64,000 bases of DNA from Rhodamnia argentea (GCF_020921035.1 NC_063157.1:11692001-11756000), one strand, 5' to 3'; counted from the first letter of the stretch, positions 47,057 to 58,542 are shown. A program made the numbers and translations. The notes: generated from the letters alone by a model not told the origin.

Positions 47057-47294
47057 TTCATCTGTTTCGCGAAAAATAAATAATTTAAAAAAAATTGAAA
47101 AAAAAAATCACTTGTATTGTAAAAAATAAGTAGTCGATAAAAAAATATTTTTAGTAGTGATAACAATTTATGTCTAGACTACTTTCTTAACTGGTGAAAA
47201 TACTTTTTGTTCATTCATTTTTGTAAGCGAAGCTAGCAATCATTTTTTAGGAAAATATATTTCAAATTATTTATTTTTTGTGAAATAAATGAAA
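47057..47294. repeat. MITE copy, TTTCGCGAAAAATAAAT family
   Basis: Left CATCTGTTTCGCGAAAAATA, right AAATTATTTATTTTTTGTG then AAATAAATGAAAC; the ends are inverted repeats of one another. Contains ATAACAATTTATGTCTAGAC. Confidence 0.7.
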
Positions 47295-47369
47295 CCTATT
47301 TATTTAAAAAATTTCCGTGCGAAGGACCAATCTTCCCATTAGTATGACCATACATGGGAGTAAATAAAA

Positions 47370-48234
47370 GGGGATAAGTACATTGAAAATCTTGAAACTT
47401 GTCACAAAAGTGCACCTAAAATTTACAAAAATTGTAATCAAGTTTTAAAACTTGTCAAATTGATACAATCATGCCAATTAATTATTTCCTTCTAACTTGA
47501 TTAACGAAAATTGCTAATGTGATTTTTTAATTTTCTCTCTCATACGTGTTTTTTTCCTTATAATTCTCTCACTCGTAAGTGGTTTCTTTTTCAATATGCT
47601 CTCTTTTATGTGGATTGACTTCACTAAACATGAAACATAGGCTAAAGCTATGTCATTGTGACCCAAATCACAGCTTTTTAACCAACATATTATTTAATTT
47701 AATTTAAAAAATAAAAAGGAAATTTTAAAAAATAAAGAACACAAAAAAAAAAAAAAAGCCAAGGGCAACAGGCCCTCGCTGTCATCGCCCCACCACCGTT
47801 GGGAATGGCCGGTTAGCGAGGGTCATTGGGCCATCGCCGAGCCATGTCAGCCCTTCCTAGCGACGGCCGGGGGAGGGGGGGGAGCGACCACGAGGGCCTT
47901 CCACTTTTTTTTTCTTTTTTGTTCTTTTTTTTTTTTTAACAAGTGGTCTTTCATTCTTTAATCTAAACTTGATTAAGATTTTTGTTTTAAAAAATTAGGC
48001 TATAGACAAAACGACGTTGTTTTAGTATTATATTTTTTGTTTTAGTAGGGTCAATGCCACATAGAGAGAGAAAATAACAAAATCACGCCAGCATTTTTCC
48101 GTTAGCTTAATTTGATGGACTTAACTAAAGTATCCAAATGCATCAATTTGAGGATCTGATTGCAATTTTTAAAAATTTTAGAATACAATCGCACTTTCGC
48201 ATCAAATTTTAACATTTTCAGTACACTTGTCCCT
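47370..48234. mobile_element. long-TIR Mutator-like element with GC-rich core
   Basis: Left tip GGGGATAAGTACATTGAAAA, minus-strand right tip AGGGACAAGTGTACTGAAAA. Arms continue with AAACTTGTCACAAAAGTGCA versus AAATTTGATGCGAAAGTGCG and pair for over 100 bases. The GC-rich core (47755-47905) has CAGGCCCTCGCTG and GGCCGGTTAGCGAGGG between A- and T-rich tracts. Flanks TAAATAAAA / AAAAAAAAA agree in 7 of 9 but are low complexity. Confidence 0.65.
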
Positions 48235-48463
48235 AAAAAAAAATGTATAACCATGTTTGGACCATGCACTGGAACCTAGGCTCGCACTGTATTTTGTTCA
48301 TATGATAACTGAAGTATGTTTGCAGTTTCACGAACTCGAGTTAGATCCAATTAAGATTTGTTTTTTTTTTTTTTGGTCGAATCATTAAAGATTGGTTAGC
48401 CCGTCGTTAGATAAGAAGTATTGGTCCCGGATTCGGATTCCCTAACATTGGAGATTCATGTTA

Positions 48464-48641
48464 GGGATAACATAACCCCCATATCGGGCCGTTCATTTCC
48501 CATTGAACGGTCAACAATCAATCGCGTCAATCAAAATAAAATTTCCACCCAAAATTTTCCTCCTCTCAAAATTTGAATTGACTGATTGTTGATCGTCAGA
48601 TGGGAAATAGACGGCCCGATGGGGAGTTACGTTATCCGCCC
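48464..48641. mobile_element. fold-back MITE, about 180 bp
   Basis: Left GGGATAACATAACCCCCATA and minus-strand right GGCGGATAACGTAACTCCCC. Both continue ATCGGGCCGT...ATTTCCCAT...CAACAATCA, so nearly the whole element folds back on itself about a 30-bp centre. Confidence 0.7.
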
Positions 48642-48798
48642 AATTTGTTATGGCCGGATTGCATCGAGATGTGTGTGACTTTTGACTGATTGTTGGCATT
48701 TTTGCTTTAGCCTTCTTACATGTAAAATGAAGTTTCGCACGTGAACATGAAGTGATTTTGTTCACATGGCCCATGAATTGTTTTCAGATAAAAAATAT

Positions 48799-49388
48799 AA
48801 ATAATCCATAAATTTTGATCCCGTGTGTAATAACGCTTTTGAACTTTAATTTATTCAATTTGTTCTTTGAACTATAGCATGATATATAATGTCGTTCTTG
48901 AATTTTTAATTTTTTCAATGTGATCTCCGAACTTTTACTACGTGTTCGCCGTAGTCTCTAAACTATATACAAATGTCCAATGTAGCAGTCTTTCCATTAG
49001 TTTAAGTTAATGGAATTTCCTTATTCGACTTCCAATCCGATATGTTTGAAAACATTGCACTTGGGATATAACAATTCACGTCATCAAATAGCATGAATAA
49101 TCATTTTTGCAAATTGAACAAATTAAATAGGTTGAACTGAATATCTTACGTGAATAATCCACGTGTAATGTTATTTTTTGTCCACCTTTCAAGCTTCCTG
49201 GAGTAGAAATTAAATCAGCAAATGCAGTGAACTTAAATCAATTGAAGGATAATATTGGATACTTGTATATATCTCGGGATTAGATTAAACATGTACCAAA
49301 AGTTCAGAGATCGTGTTTAACAAATTAAAAATTTAAGGACGATATTACAAAGCGAGTTAAAGTTCAAAGACCATTTGGATAATCGTCC
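48799..49388. mobile_element. long-TIR element, poorly delimited
   Basis: Left AATAATCCATAAATTTTG, TTTTGAACTTTAATTTATTC; minus-strand right GATTATCCAAATGGTC, TTTGAACTTTAACTCG. The arms pair imperfectly over about 150 bases. No target duplication was confirmed. Confidence 0.5.
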
Positions 49389-49797
49389 CATCATTTTTCA
49401 ATTAGTGAAAAAGATTGAGAAATACAATTGACACGGAGACTTGAGTGTCCCCACAAGAGTCTTACTCTTGTTGAGGAGCGCTCGGTTTCAATTATAAGCA
49501 CCCAATATCGTCCGATACACCAAGGTGTCCCATTTTGCCGAGTCGATCACCAATTCACCAATGATTCAATCGACACGTTCATAGAATCAAACGGACTAAT
49601 TAGAGATTCGCTTACGATATGATTCGAATTTGTGATTGGATCGACCAGCCAGCGGCATTACTGCCTGAGAGGGCCTGTTTGGTTCAACATTGCAAATGAG
49701 CATTGGGGGTCTAAAGTCCCTTGGCCAAATGCAAATGGTGTTTGGTTCATTTTTTGACTCACTTTGGGAAGATGCAATTGCATCTCAAATGCTCTCT

Positions 49798-49849
49798 AAA
49801 GTCCCTTAGCCCAAAGTACCTCCGGAGGTACTTTGGGCTAAGGGACTTT
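49798..49849. repeat. perfect 52-bp palindrome without spacer
   Basis: Two 26-base arms with no mismatch and no spacer. The outer 8 bases are AAAGTCCC and its complement; the centre is CCTCCGGAGG. Ten of the bases next to the centre (AGTACCTCCG...) form an Acc65I-like GGTACT-rich inner region. DNA of this kind can extrude a cruciform. Confidence 0.97.
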
Positions 49850-49896
49850 GGCGAAATGCAACTAATTTTTTATTATTTTAATTTTTTCACCTTTGC

Positions 49897-50400
49897 TTGC
49901 CGCGCGACGCCACTCGCTACCACCCGGTCGCCGCCGCCGGTCGCCGCGCGCCTTGTCGCCCGCCGCCCGGTCGCGCGCCGCCGTTACGCCGCCCGGTCGC
50001 CGCCGCCGGTCGTCGCCGCCGCCGGTCGCGCGCCCGCCGTCGCCGGTCGCCCGCCGCCCGGTCGCCGGTCGCGCCGCCGCCGGTCGCCGTGTCGCGCGCC
50101 GCCCGGTCGCCGCCGCCCGGTCGCCGGTCGCCGCCGCCCGTCGCCGCCGCCCGGTCTCCGATCGCCGCCGCCGGTCGCCGCCGCCCGGTCGCCGCCGCCG
50201 GTCGCCGCCGCCGGTCGCCGCCGCCCGGTCGCCGCCGCCGGTCGCCGCCGCCGGTCGCCGCCGCCGCCGTCGCCGATCGCCACATCCGCCCTCGCCGGTC
50301 GCCGCCGCCGTCGCCGGTCGCCCACAGCCGCCGCCGTCGGTTGCCGCCGCCGGTCGCCGGTTGCCGCCGGTCGCCGGTCGCCACATCCGGCGGCCGCCGC
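49897..50400. repeat. GC-rich tandem repeat, GGTCGCCGCCGCC-type units
   Basis: About 500 bases made of CGCCGCCGGTCGC and CGCCGCCCGGTCGC units, 13-15 bases long, slightly varied. It is by far the most GC-rich stretch in the window. All six frames are open for long distances and give Arg/Pro/Ala/Gly-rich translations, which is a composition effect. The minus strand is G-rich. Confidence 0.9.
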
Positions 50401-50594
50401 CTTTTTTTCAAAAAGAAAAAATATTTTACAAAGTTCATTTTTCACCAAACAACATTTTCGTCAAAGTTGCTTTTTAAATGTGTTTTTAAAATACACTTTA
50501 CCAAACACTACTTGCATTTTGAAAAAGGCCTTTAGCCCAAAGGTATTTGCATTTTCTCAAAGTCCCTTGGCCAAATGCTGAACCAAACAGGGCC

Positions 50595-51865
50595 GGAGTT
50601 CGAAAGACCAGCAATTTCCGGTCCAGATGCGACACGACACCTGCACGTTCCACGAGCTCCGGAATCTTCGCTCACGTCATCTGGAACTGCATATCTTTCT
50701 CGATCACCTGATTACTAGTTTGACTTTACGCGTGCTGTCGATAATTCCAGATTAATCATCAGTTTGCGAAAGCACCTTTATGATTCCACGAGATGATTAA
50801 TACCTGAAGGTTCGTCACGGTACACGAGATCATGTTTCTTCATACTAATTTTGTGATTTACACTTAAGATGGTTCGATGTATGTTGAGTGTGATTTTGCG
50901 ATGGGAAAGTTGTCGAAATTTGTCTGCAAAATAACTAATAAATTACCTTTACTTCATGTCACATAAGATGGAAGGAAAAATGTGAAACACTTTATTAAGT
51001 TATAAGGCTATTGCAATATTTTAAATAGAGAAATTGGCAAGTAAGCCGGACCCACTATAACCGTTTGCAAGTGCGCAATTAGTAAGCACACTTTGCTCGC
51101 TTGAGTGGTTCGGAATCAGCACTATTCAATAATTATTTCTTTTATTTTCGAAATTATAATAATAAATCGAGAGCCTAACGAAACAGTGCAACTCTTCACA
51201 TATTTTCTATTGTTATTTAAATTTCGAATTGTATATTATTTATTACTATCAATTTGAAAGATTTGCATCTATTCGGATATAACTACCAAATCGACACTCT
51301 TGATAACTACCAAACCGACGCTTTTGCAACTTTTGGAGTGTTTGTGTACGTTCGGACATAACTACACACGAATAGGTGTATTTGAATGTGTAGTTATTCG
51401 GATATGAAGAGGTGTGTCCGAACTATCCATTATTGGACATGAAGAGTTGTATTTGAATATAGTTATTTTCAGAATGAAAAATTGACTTTTCCTTGATTAT
51501 ATATAAATATTACTATTCTATTCATAATTAGAACTTCAACTTCCAGAACTTTCATTTTTCCTTTTTCTTAAAGAAACACAACTTTCTTTTCCTTTTTCAA
51601 TTATTTTCATTGAGGGATCTTGGAGAAATATCGGAATTGCTATATGCTATTCTAACCGAAACTTTGTTGTATCCTGAAAGATATTTGTCAAAAATCATTA
51701 GCAACATTGTGGGACAAATAAATCCTTAAAAAGAATATTGTCACGCCTCGAAGTCTTATTCCATTTCGAACTTTATTTTTCAATCTTGTAAAAGTAGAAT
51801 ATGTATATTATTGTAAACACTCCGTTAAAGTCCACCCTCTTTCATATACATTTTCTCTTTTTTAA
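50595..51865. other. intergenic, no gene seen
   Basis: AT-rich DNA with no convincing frame. A direct repeat around 51290-51440 (GATAACTACCAAA.CGAC, GGACATAACTAC, GGATATGAAGAG) suggests an old tandem duplication. Confidence 0.4.
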
Positions 51866-51875
51866 AACAAAATAA

Positions 51876-52335
51876 GGGAAAAAGTTCTAAATCTATCGTA
51901 ATTATACTAATTTAATCCATTTGACTAGCCGACATCGACATGGAAAATTTTTAATAATTTTTTAATTATGTTTTGATCTTTTTACTTATTTTTATATGTC
52001 TTTTTTTTCTTTTTTAGTTTTGGTCACCCTCGCAGGCCCTCGCCCGTGGGCAAATAGAGGTCGTCGGCCCTTGACCAATGGCCGACATTCTCCTTTCCGC
52101 CAAACCACAAAGAAAGAAGAAGAAGAAAATAAATAGAGAAAAATTATTCAAAAAATAATAAAATATTATTAAAAATTTTCCACGTCGGTGGAGACGGCGC
52201 CACATCAACACCAACCAGCTAAATAGATTGAATTAGCATAATTGCAAAAAAAATTAAGACTCAATTGGCAAAAAAAAGTTTATGATTAAATTGACACAAT
52301 TACAATAGGTTTATGATTATTTTGGTTATTCTCCC
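51876..52335. mobile_element. Mutator-like MITE with 10-bp target duplication
   Basis: Left tip GGGAAAAAGTTCTAAATCTA, minus-strand right tip GGGAGAATAACCAAAATAAT; both continue to a TATYGTAATT(A/G)T block. AACAAAATAA at 51866-51875 is repeated exactly at 52336-52345. The GC-rich core, 52020-52095 (ACCCTCGCAGGCCCTCGCCC), lies between pyrimidine and purine tracts. Confidence 0.85.
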
Positions 52336-52580
52336 AACAAAATAAAGGCCGAATTCGTTGTAGGCCATATCATTCTAACTTAAGATGTAAAGACTCGATA
52401 ATAGTTTGAAAGACACTAATTATCATTATTATTCTATATGTAACTGGCGATATTTCTGTAATGGTGAGAGAAAATAATAAAAATCTTTGAGGGAATATGT
52501 AATAGGAAAAGGTAAAAAAATGTTAGAATGTTTAATAATTGCTAAGTTGTTATTAAACTAAAACTTATAAAAACAACCCT

Positions 52581-52606
52581 TTCTTCTTCTTCTTCTTCTT
52601 CTTCTT
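52581..52606. repeat. (TTC)n microsatellite
   Basis: About 8 TTC units. Confidence 0.9.
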
Positions 52607-52734
52607 TTTCACAAACTCATTTTATTGAATGAGGCAAGCAAAAATTCTAATCGAAAGTAAAACGAGTGGAGAGTGGCAAGGAAGATGACCAATTCCTAAA
52701 TAACCGCTTGTTATTAAATATTTACATAGATTGC

Positions 52735-52825
52735 AACTTCTTCTGGAGTATTTTTTTTTACTCCAAAAGTTGAATATATCAAAATTTAATTTTTAGAGCA
52801 GAAGTGTTGCCATGCGCCCGCTAAC
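52735..52825. repeat. isolated end of the 17241-18527 TIR family
   Basis: Reads TTTTTAGAGCAGAAGTGTTG CCATGCGCCC, the inverted form of GGGCGCATGGCAACACTTC. The partner end is not present. Confidence 0.5.
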
Positions 52826-53137
52826 TTTCAATCCCATTCCAAGCTTGTAGTGGGAACATACCTAACCCGGCTAACTCAAGTGAGTAGAGGTGTCCACCAT
52901 AACATGCTCAGGAGAATTGGCACTGTGAGGCCCACCAGTCAAGCTTAACTGTGAGCACTACTCATGGCCCAAGCCCGATCCAAACATGGGCAGAACTGTG
53001 ACCGTGGGCCTGATGCTTACAGTGTGACCGTGGGCATCGCCGAACTTATTCTTCATCTTCTCCATTTTGTCAAACGTCGCCGAACTTCGGTGAGCATCTT
53101 TTGGCGCAGAGCGAGAGAGAGAGGGAGAGCGAGAGAG

Positions 53138-55971
53138 ATGGAGGAAGAAGACATGCGAAGAGAAGCGGCGATAGCTTCATCTCCCTCTCTACAACCCAAT
53201 TTCAACTCCCCTGGGGTCACCAAGGACCAGCTCTCCAAATTCCAAGTATGCCCATCATCCCTTTTCTCAACTATGGAAAGAAGTGCATATCTGTCTGGGT
53301 TGTATGATTTGCTCGATTCTTGTTTATGTTGTCGTTCTTGATCAACTGGGTTTTCGTGCCTTAGGATTGTTGTAGACTGGGAAATCGTTTCACGTCATTG
53401 TCTTTGCGTTTTTGGCCGAAGTTCCTGACTTGCCTGAAAGAGATGTGAATAACATGACTTCATCTCCAGGCTCTGCTATCTGATCCTTGAACGTGTATGT
53501 TAAGGAATGTGCCTTCTTGGTTTACATCGCGAGCCCGTTTGATAATGGCTTCTCTCTTTTGGATTAAGGTTAGTTTAGGGTGGCATGAGAGCTCATGTTC
53601 ATGGTCTCCAATCGTGAGCCAGTTTCTTGCTGACGAACATGTATGACGTCCATCGCGAGATTGTCTCTTCATGGCATAGTTTTTTAGGACAAACGGTTGG
53701 CATAACAAGCCGATTGTTCCGACACGTCTTATTCAACTCATGCGGATATCCATTGGATGCTGGCTGAAAGTCTTAACAGTGCCGTGGATGGAACATGTGT
53801 TTTTGCTTGCTATTTTACTGTTTACTGTTTTCAAAGAATGAGATGGCAAGATCTTTATAGTTAATGAATCAAAAATGGTGTTTGTGTTTTGAGTTGTTAA
53901 CTTGTAAAAGAGGGTGCACACCTTGTTGGCCATCAAATTACGGCTCTGAATTTACTAGATCAGGCAAGAATCAGGAAAGACGACTTAGGAGATGCATGTC
54001 TTTATGTCGCGCTGGTCAGTCAATCACACAGTAATATTTCTGGGGTTTGGCTCTTCTGGTCTTGTACTTCATTATTAGTTCTTGAGATACCATTGGTCTT
54101 CCTTTCTTTTGGTGTATTAGTTCATATTATGGTCTGATGGATGTGGCTTTGTTATGCACCTAAAAATCACTCGGCCTCTGCAGTCCGTGTTCTGATGATA
54201 AATGGCTGTCAAAGGAAGTTCTGATACATGATGTAATTGACTTCACATTAGTTTACTAGAGAGGAATGTGAAAAGACTGCTGACTGTGATGAAGATCCAG
54301 CTGTGTCAATTAAAACAAGTATCTCATTGATAGGAGATCATCTGGAGTCTAAGAAATCTTCTGGTGTCTTTCAAATTGTATCATTTAAATCTCTTTCCTC
54401 CGAAAGTTTTTTGGTCCAACTCTTTTATTGAGGTCATGAGTGTACTGCCTATGTCAATGTCAATGGATACAACATGGGTTTGTTTGTATGCTTAGTGCTG
54501 TTCATTGGAAGAAAACTGGGGCAACTTGGTCCTTGTCAAAACTCCCCAAATGAGTAGTGAGGGATGATTTTTGGGGTTGAGCCTTCAGTCTTGCATTGGT
54601 TTACAACTCTCACACAGCTGAATTGAGATGTTTATACCTACTACAGGCCATGTCTGTTTCCTTTACTTCTCAACAGTTCACAAGCTACATGGGAGGCCAT
54701 GGGCTTAGTGCTCTAGATCCCATTGCTTTATCAAATGGGTGCTCTGTACATGCCTCCACACCAGGAGGCTCAATGTTCTAATGCTAATTATTTCGACGTA
54801 GCCCCTATTGTGTCAGTAAAATTTCCACATATTCAAGTGATGGCATTTGACTGGACTTTATTCTCAAGTCACTTCCTTCATGTGGGAATTAGGATGTAAC
54901 AAATCTCCATATGAAGCTAAACCTGAAAGATAAAGCCAAAAGCAAAAGCCACCACGAATACTAGTTAGTTATGATATACTTTTTAGGTTCCATGTTCTAG
55001 CCTGTAGGTTTGTATATTCTTGTCCGGATCCACATGTCCTACATTTAGATGTATATATATCTCAAGACCAATGTGACATATGCATTCCGTGTGACCATAC
55101 CCATGTCCAAGTGCAATAACATAGCGTTGTAATTTTTTGCTTCTCTCCTCCTGCTAAATTTAATACTAGATGATTTTACCCTGGTATCATTCCCTTTATA
55201 AATTCACCAATTACCTTTCCGTATTATTTGGCCAAAGTAAAGACACCTTATTCTCTTTTCAACTGGCAGGAGCTGCATAAGAAGCGCATGCAAATAAAGA
55301 AAAAGTCAGAGCAAAAGAGATGGAAAGGTCTCCTTTGCGGCATTAGTGACTTCAATCCATATTGCAGAGCTTATTATTCTCCTAACATTTGTGGTATTGC
55401 AGATGAGACCAGGAAATTCCAAGAAAAGCCAAATAGCAAAAATAGGATTGACGAAGATACATCAGTTGAAGAGTCCAGTCTGTCCAACTCTAGTCTCATT
55501 AGCAAAGAAGATTCTTCAGTAGAGCAGCAGGATATGCAACAGCAGATTACATTTATGAAACGGCGGAAGTTACATTGGGGGTACCACTCACTTTCTTGCA
55601 TATTATCTGCTGAATTAATGCTGCTTTAATGGTGAAATTCGGGAAATTGAGTTATTTTTGTCGACCAGAGGAGCAGTTGGTTATATGCTCAGCTGATTTG
55701 GAAAATGAAATTGCTACTCTTGCGAGACGAGTATTCGCAATTATCTCAACATTACTTGTGGTTTCTCTTTTCTTTTTTTCCCACGAATGCATCATTTCAA
55801 TATGCATGCACTTCACGAGTCCTTAGCCTAAATAGTACATGTAAAATGTTCCTAGTTGGCCGAATACCCATGTTACTCATGTGTTCTTTGTTTGCGGTAG
55901 TTGATCTTTGCTTTTCTGCTCTTGATAGGCTTGATGTGAAGGAGAGATGGGAAAGGAAATCCAACATGTAG
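53138..55971 (+). CDS. small conserved plant protein, KLHWG...KERWERKSNM tail
   Basis: Exon 1 53138-53245 (36 codons, MEEEDMRREAAIASS ... QLSKFQ), a 2.0-kb intron, then 55270 onward (ELHKKRMQIKKKSEQKRWK), and the last exon 55929-55971 (LDVKERWERKSNM). The middle either reads through to 55580 (153 residues in total) or is split by a 75-base GT...AG intron at 55328-55402 (128 residues). Both keep the frame. From memory, an N-terminal EE-MRREAAIA...QLSKFQELH block and a C-terminal KLHWGLD-KERWERK-NM block mark an uncharacterised plant protein family; no function is known to me. The protein is very charged, has a Ser-rich middle and no membrane segment. A (GA)-rich leader precedes the ATG at 53108-53137. 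Confidence 0.75.
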
Positions 55972-57609
55972 AGTTATCCTTCTGGCAGAATGCTGATCGA
56001 AGCGAGCGTTTGCCAAATCATAGTCGGTCGCATGGACAATTAAGTGCAAGGCCGTTCAAAAATGGTCGAGTCGCCCTTCTTTACATGCCGTGAGGACATC
56101 GGGATCACCAACTGACTGCCATAAGGCAAGTGTCCAAGTCACTCGTACGCGCAAAGTGCGAGAAGGTTTAGTCCGAGTATTTCTCGAGCAATCCTCCAAT
56201 CCGGGACTTGAAAAGGATTGTTCATTACCGACTGTACATTGCCGATACGGCATTTCATTGTTGTCGCTGATCTATGCCTACTAACGTCTATTCCTTACCA
56301 AGATTTGACTTGTAACGTGACTCATATTCTCAGGGGAAGATGGATGAAATGGAAGAAGCCACGGAAATTCTGTTTTCATCTTTCAGTTGCTGATACTATC
56401 GTGCTGCTTGATTTTTGTATATTGATAATTAGATGAATTTTGCATATGAAATGGTTCATTGCAATTCTCTGTTTGATCTATATTCAAAGTCTGCATTTAC
56501 CCTTGATTTTTGATAACCAAGATGAAAGATAACAACAAGGCTTTTAGCAATTGATGCACTTAATATTGAAATTAACATAGAACTTTATCGTTTCATTAAC
56601 GAAAATGAGAGGCGTCGGGTTATTTGTTTTAAAAAAAAAATTGGAAATCCAAAATAACAAGTAAATTGCTACATAATAAATCATACTCAATATATAAGAT
56701 ACAAGTTAAATTACCGTAAAGCCAGCATAAATTTATGAATAAAAAAGGCTTTAGGAGAAGATGCTAGCAAAAACGAGAGGCCTCGGGTTATTGTTTTACA
56801 ACAGTATAGTAATATGACTGATAATCTTTTTGATAAATGCTTCGTGGCGAGAGCTCACATCCTTCGCCATATAAGTTGGTTTCATCGGAATATTCGGCAC
56901 GTCTCATCCGTCTCAACTATAAAGAAAGCTTTAGTCTTTCTTAGTATAGGCCAATTGCCCAAATTCTTGAGATTAGGCTTGGAATCATGTTTGCAAGGAT
57001 CTTGAGGAAGTGGACCATCCCATGTATCTAGAGATGGAGACCTTGAATGATCCTGAAATGGCTGAGGATGATTTAGTACCAGAGTCATTGTCTACCAACA
57101 AATAATAATTATTTTGATTTATCTAATGATCTCAATAATTACAGAACCTATATAAGGTGCAAAATTTTTTCAGTGAAAACTAACAAGAGAATTTCAATAT
57201 ATTGCTGCTCACATATTTGGATGGAAATCATTTGAATTGATGCCTATACTGCCCAATTACACACTTTAATTCTATCTTGGATTACGTTATAATATAAAAT
57301 TTTAAACTGTGTCAATCCTTAAATTGCAAAAATAGGTATCTAAACAGTAAAACTTATTTTCTTCTTACTTTTTTGTTATGACTAGTGTTGTCACATATAA
57401 TGTTTTTCCTGACGGTCCAATAATGTAACGCTTACAAATATTGAAACATGTTTTTTTTTTTATGGGGTTCGGTCAGAAATATTGAAACATGTTAATAACT
57501 ATCAGTTTTTGCTTCTATATGGAATGGTTAATCTATATATATATATATGTTTATATATGACACGAATTGTGTTTATTTTGTCCAAGTAAATTATCAAAAT
57601 CATTCCGAC
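55972..57609. other. 3' leader and intergenic
   Basis: Holds the 3' region of the preceding gene and AT-rich DNA. Short frames show no recognised domain. Confidence 0.4.
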
Positions 57610-57906
57610 AAAAAAAATGGAATAAATGTATTGGGAGTCCTAAAACTTATCTTGAAAGTGCAATTGAGTCTTAAAACTTTCAAAAATTCCAATCAAGTCC
57701 TAAAACTTGTCACGAAAATGCATTCGAGCCATAATACTTTCGAAAAGTTACGATTTTTACTTTTTAGGACTTTATTACGCTTTTTGAAAGTTTTAGGATT
57801 CGAATGCACATTTGTGACAAGTTTTAGGACTTAGTTGTACTTTTTGAAAGTTTTAGGACTCATTTGTATTTTTATGATAAGTTTCAAGACTTCTAATGCA
57901 GTTTTT
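57610..57906. repeat. fold-back repeat of CCTAAAACTTGTCA-type units
   Basis: Plus-strand units AGTCCTAAAACTTATC, AGTCTTAAAACTTTC, AGTCCTAAAACTTGTC are followed after about 57760 by their inverse (AAAGTTTTAGGATTCG, GACAAGTTTTAGGACT, AAAGTTTTAGGACTC). The whole stretch is one long imperfect inverted repeat. It ends about 640 bases upstream of the CRS2-type ATG. Confidence 0.75.
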
Positions 57907-58542
57907 CCAAAAAAAAAAAAAATACCAACATCATTTTTTATTTATTTTATCCCCGCATTATGTGGAAAAGAAAAGAAAAATATGTCTCAGTGATAAATCT
58001 CCCAGTCCCTGCAGTGTGAGCGCAACGAAAACTAGTCAGAAAAGGCTCGAACGCCTCCAATCCTCAAACCGTCGTCACCGACTCGCCTGTGCGTCGTCCA
58101 GTCTCCACTTCCAGTGAAAGGTCTGCTTTTCCCTTTCCTTTTTTTTTTGTTTTGCAGTCTTCTCTTCTACGCATCTCTCTCTGTGCTCCTTCAATGGCCT
58201 CCATGCCCTTGGAATGGAAATTTCGACTTTGAATAGGACAAGGAAGAGCGCCCCAGTCTGCCAAAACGAGGGTGTTCTCGTTTACCTTCGAACTATTCAT
58301 CAAAAGCTTTGGTCTTGCTCGGCTAGTTACTTTTGGGGATGATTTTTGTGGTTGGTGAATTGTGGGATTAGTGGTAAAGTGTTCTTGTGTTCTCGCTTAA
58401 TCATATTGGGGAATGACGACTGAGCTCTAGGGGCAAAAAAAAGTTTTGAATTTTGGACGGCTGAGAATGTTTTTTTTTTTTTTTTGTGTGACGCACATGA
58501 GCTTAGTCGAGTAATTGCGTGCTGTTCTCTGAGTATAGGTCG
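57907..58542 (+). promoter_or_regulatory. promoter/5' leader of the CRS2-type gene, possible leader intron
   Basis: A GT at 58121 (AAAGGTCTGC) and an AG at 58538 (GAGTATAGGTCG) would bound a leader intron that ends four bases before the ATG. This is a plausible reading only; no transcript evidence is available. Confidence 0.35.

Larger units (their letters stand above)
49671..50594. mobile_element. TIR element with perfect palindrome and GC-rich tandem core
   Basis: Left tip GGGCCTGTTTGGTTCAACAT, minus-strand right tip GGCCCTGTTTGGTTCAGCAT (two mismatches). Both sides then carry AAAGTCCCTTGGCCAAATGC. Inside the left arm is a perfect 52-bp palindrome (49798-49849). The centre, 49897-50400, is almost pure G+C. 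The right arm has TTTACCAAACACTACTTGC. No target duplication was recognised and no transposase is present, so the superfamily is unsettled; tips of this form are commonest in PIF/Harbinger- and hAT-type MITEs. Confidence 0.7.

Noticed and set aside
49862..50581. Long overlapping frames on both strands with Arg/Pro/Ala-rich translations
   Set aside because: All arise from the GC-only tandem repeat; stop codons are rare in any phase there, and no domain is visible.
57610..57906. CRISPR-like array
   Set aside because: Units are not separated by unique spacers and invert halfway. This is a fold-back repeat in plant nuclear DNA.
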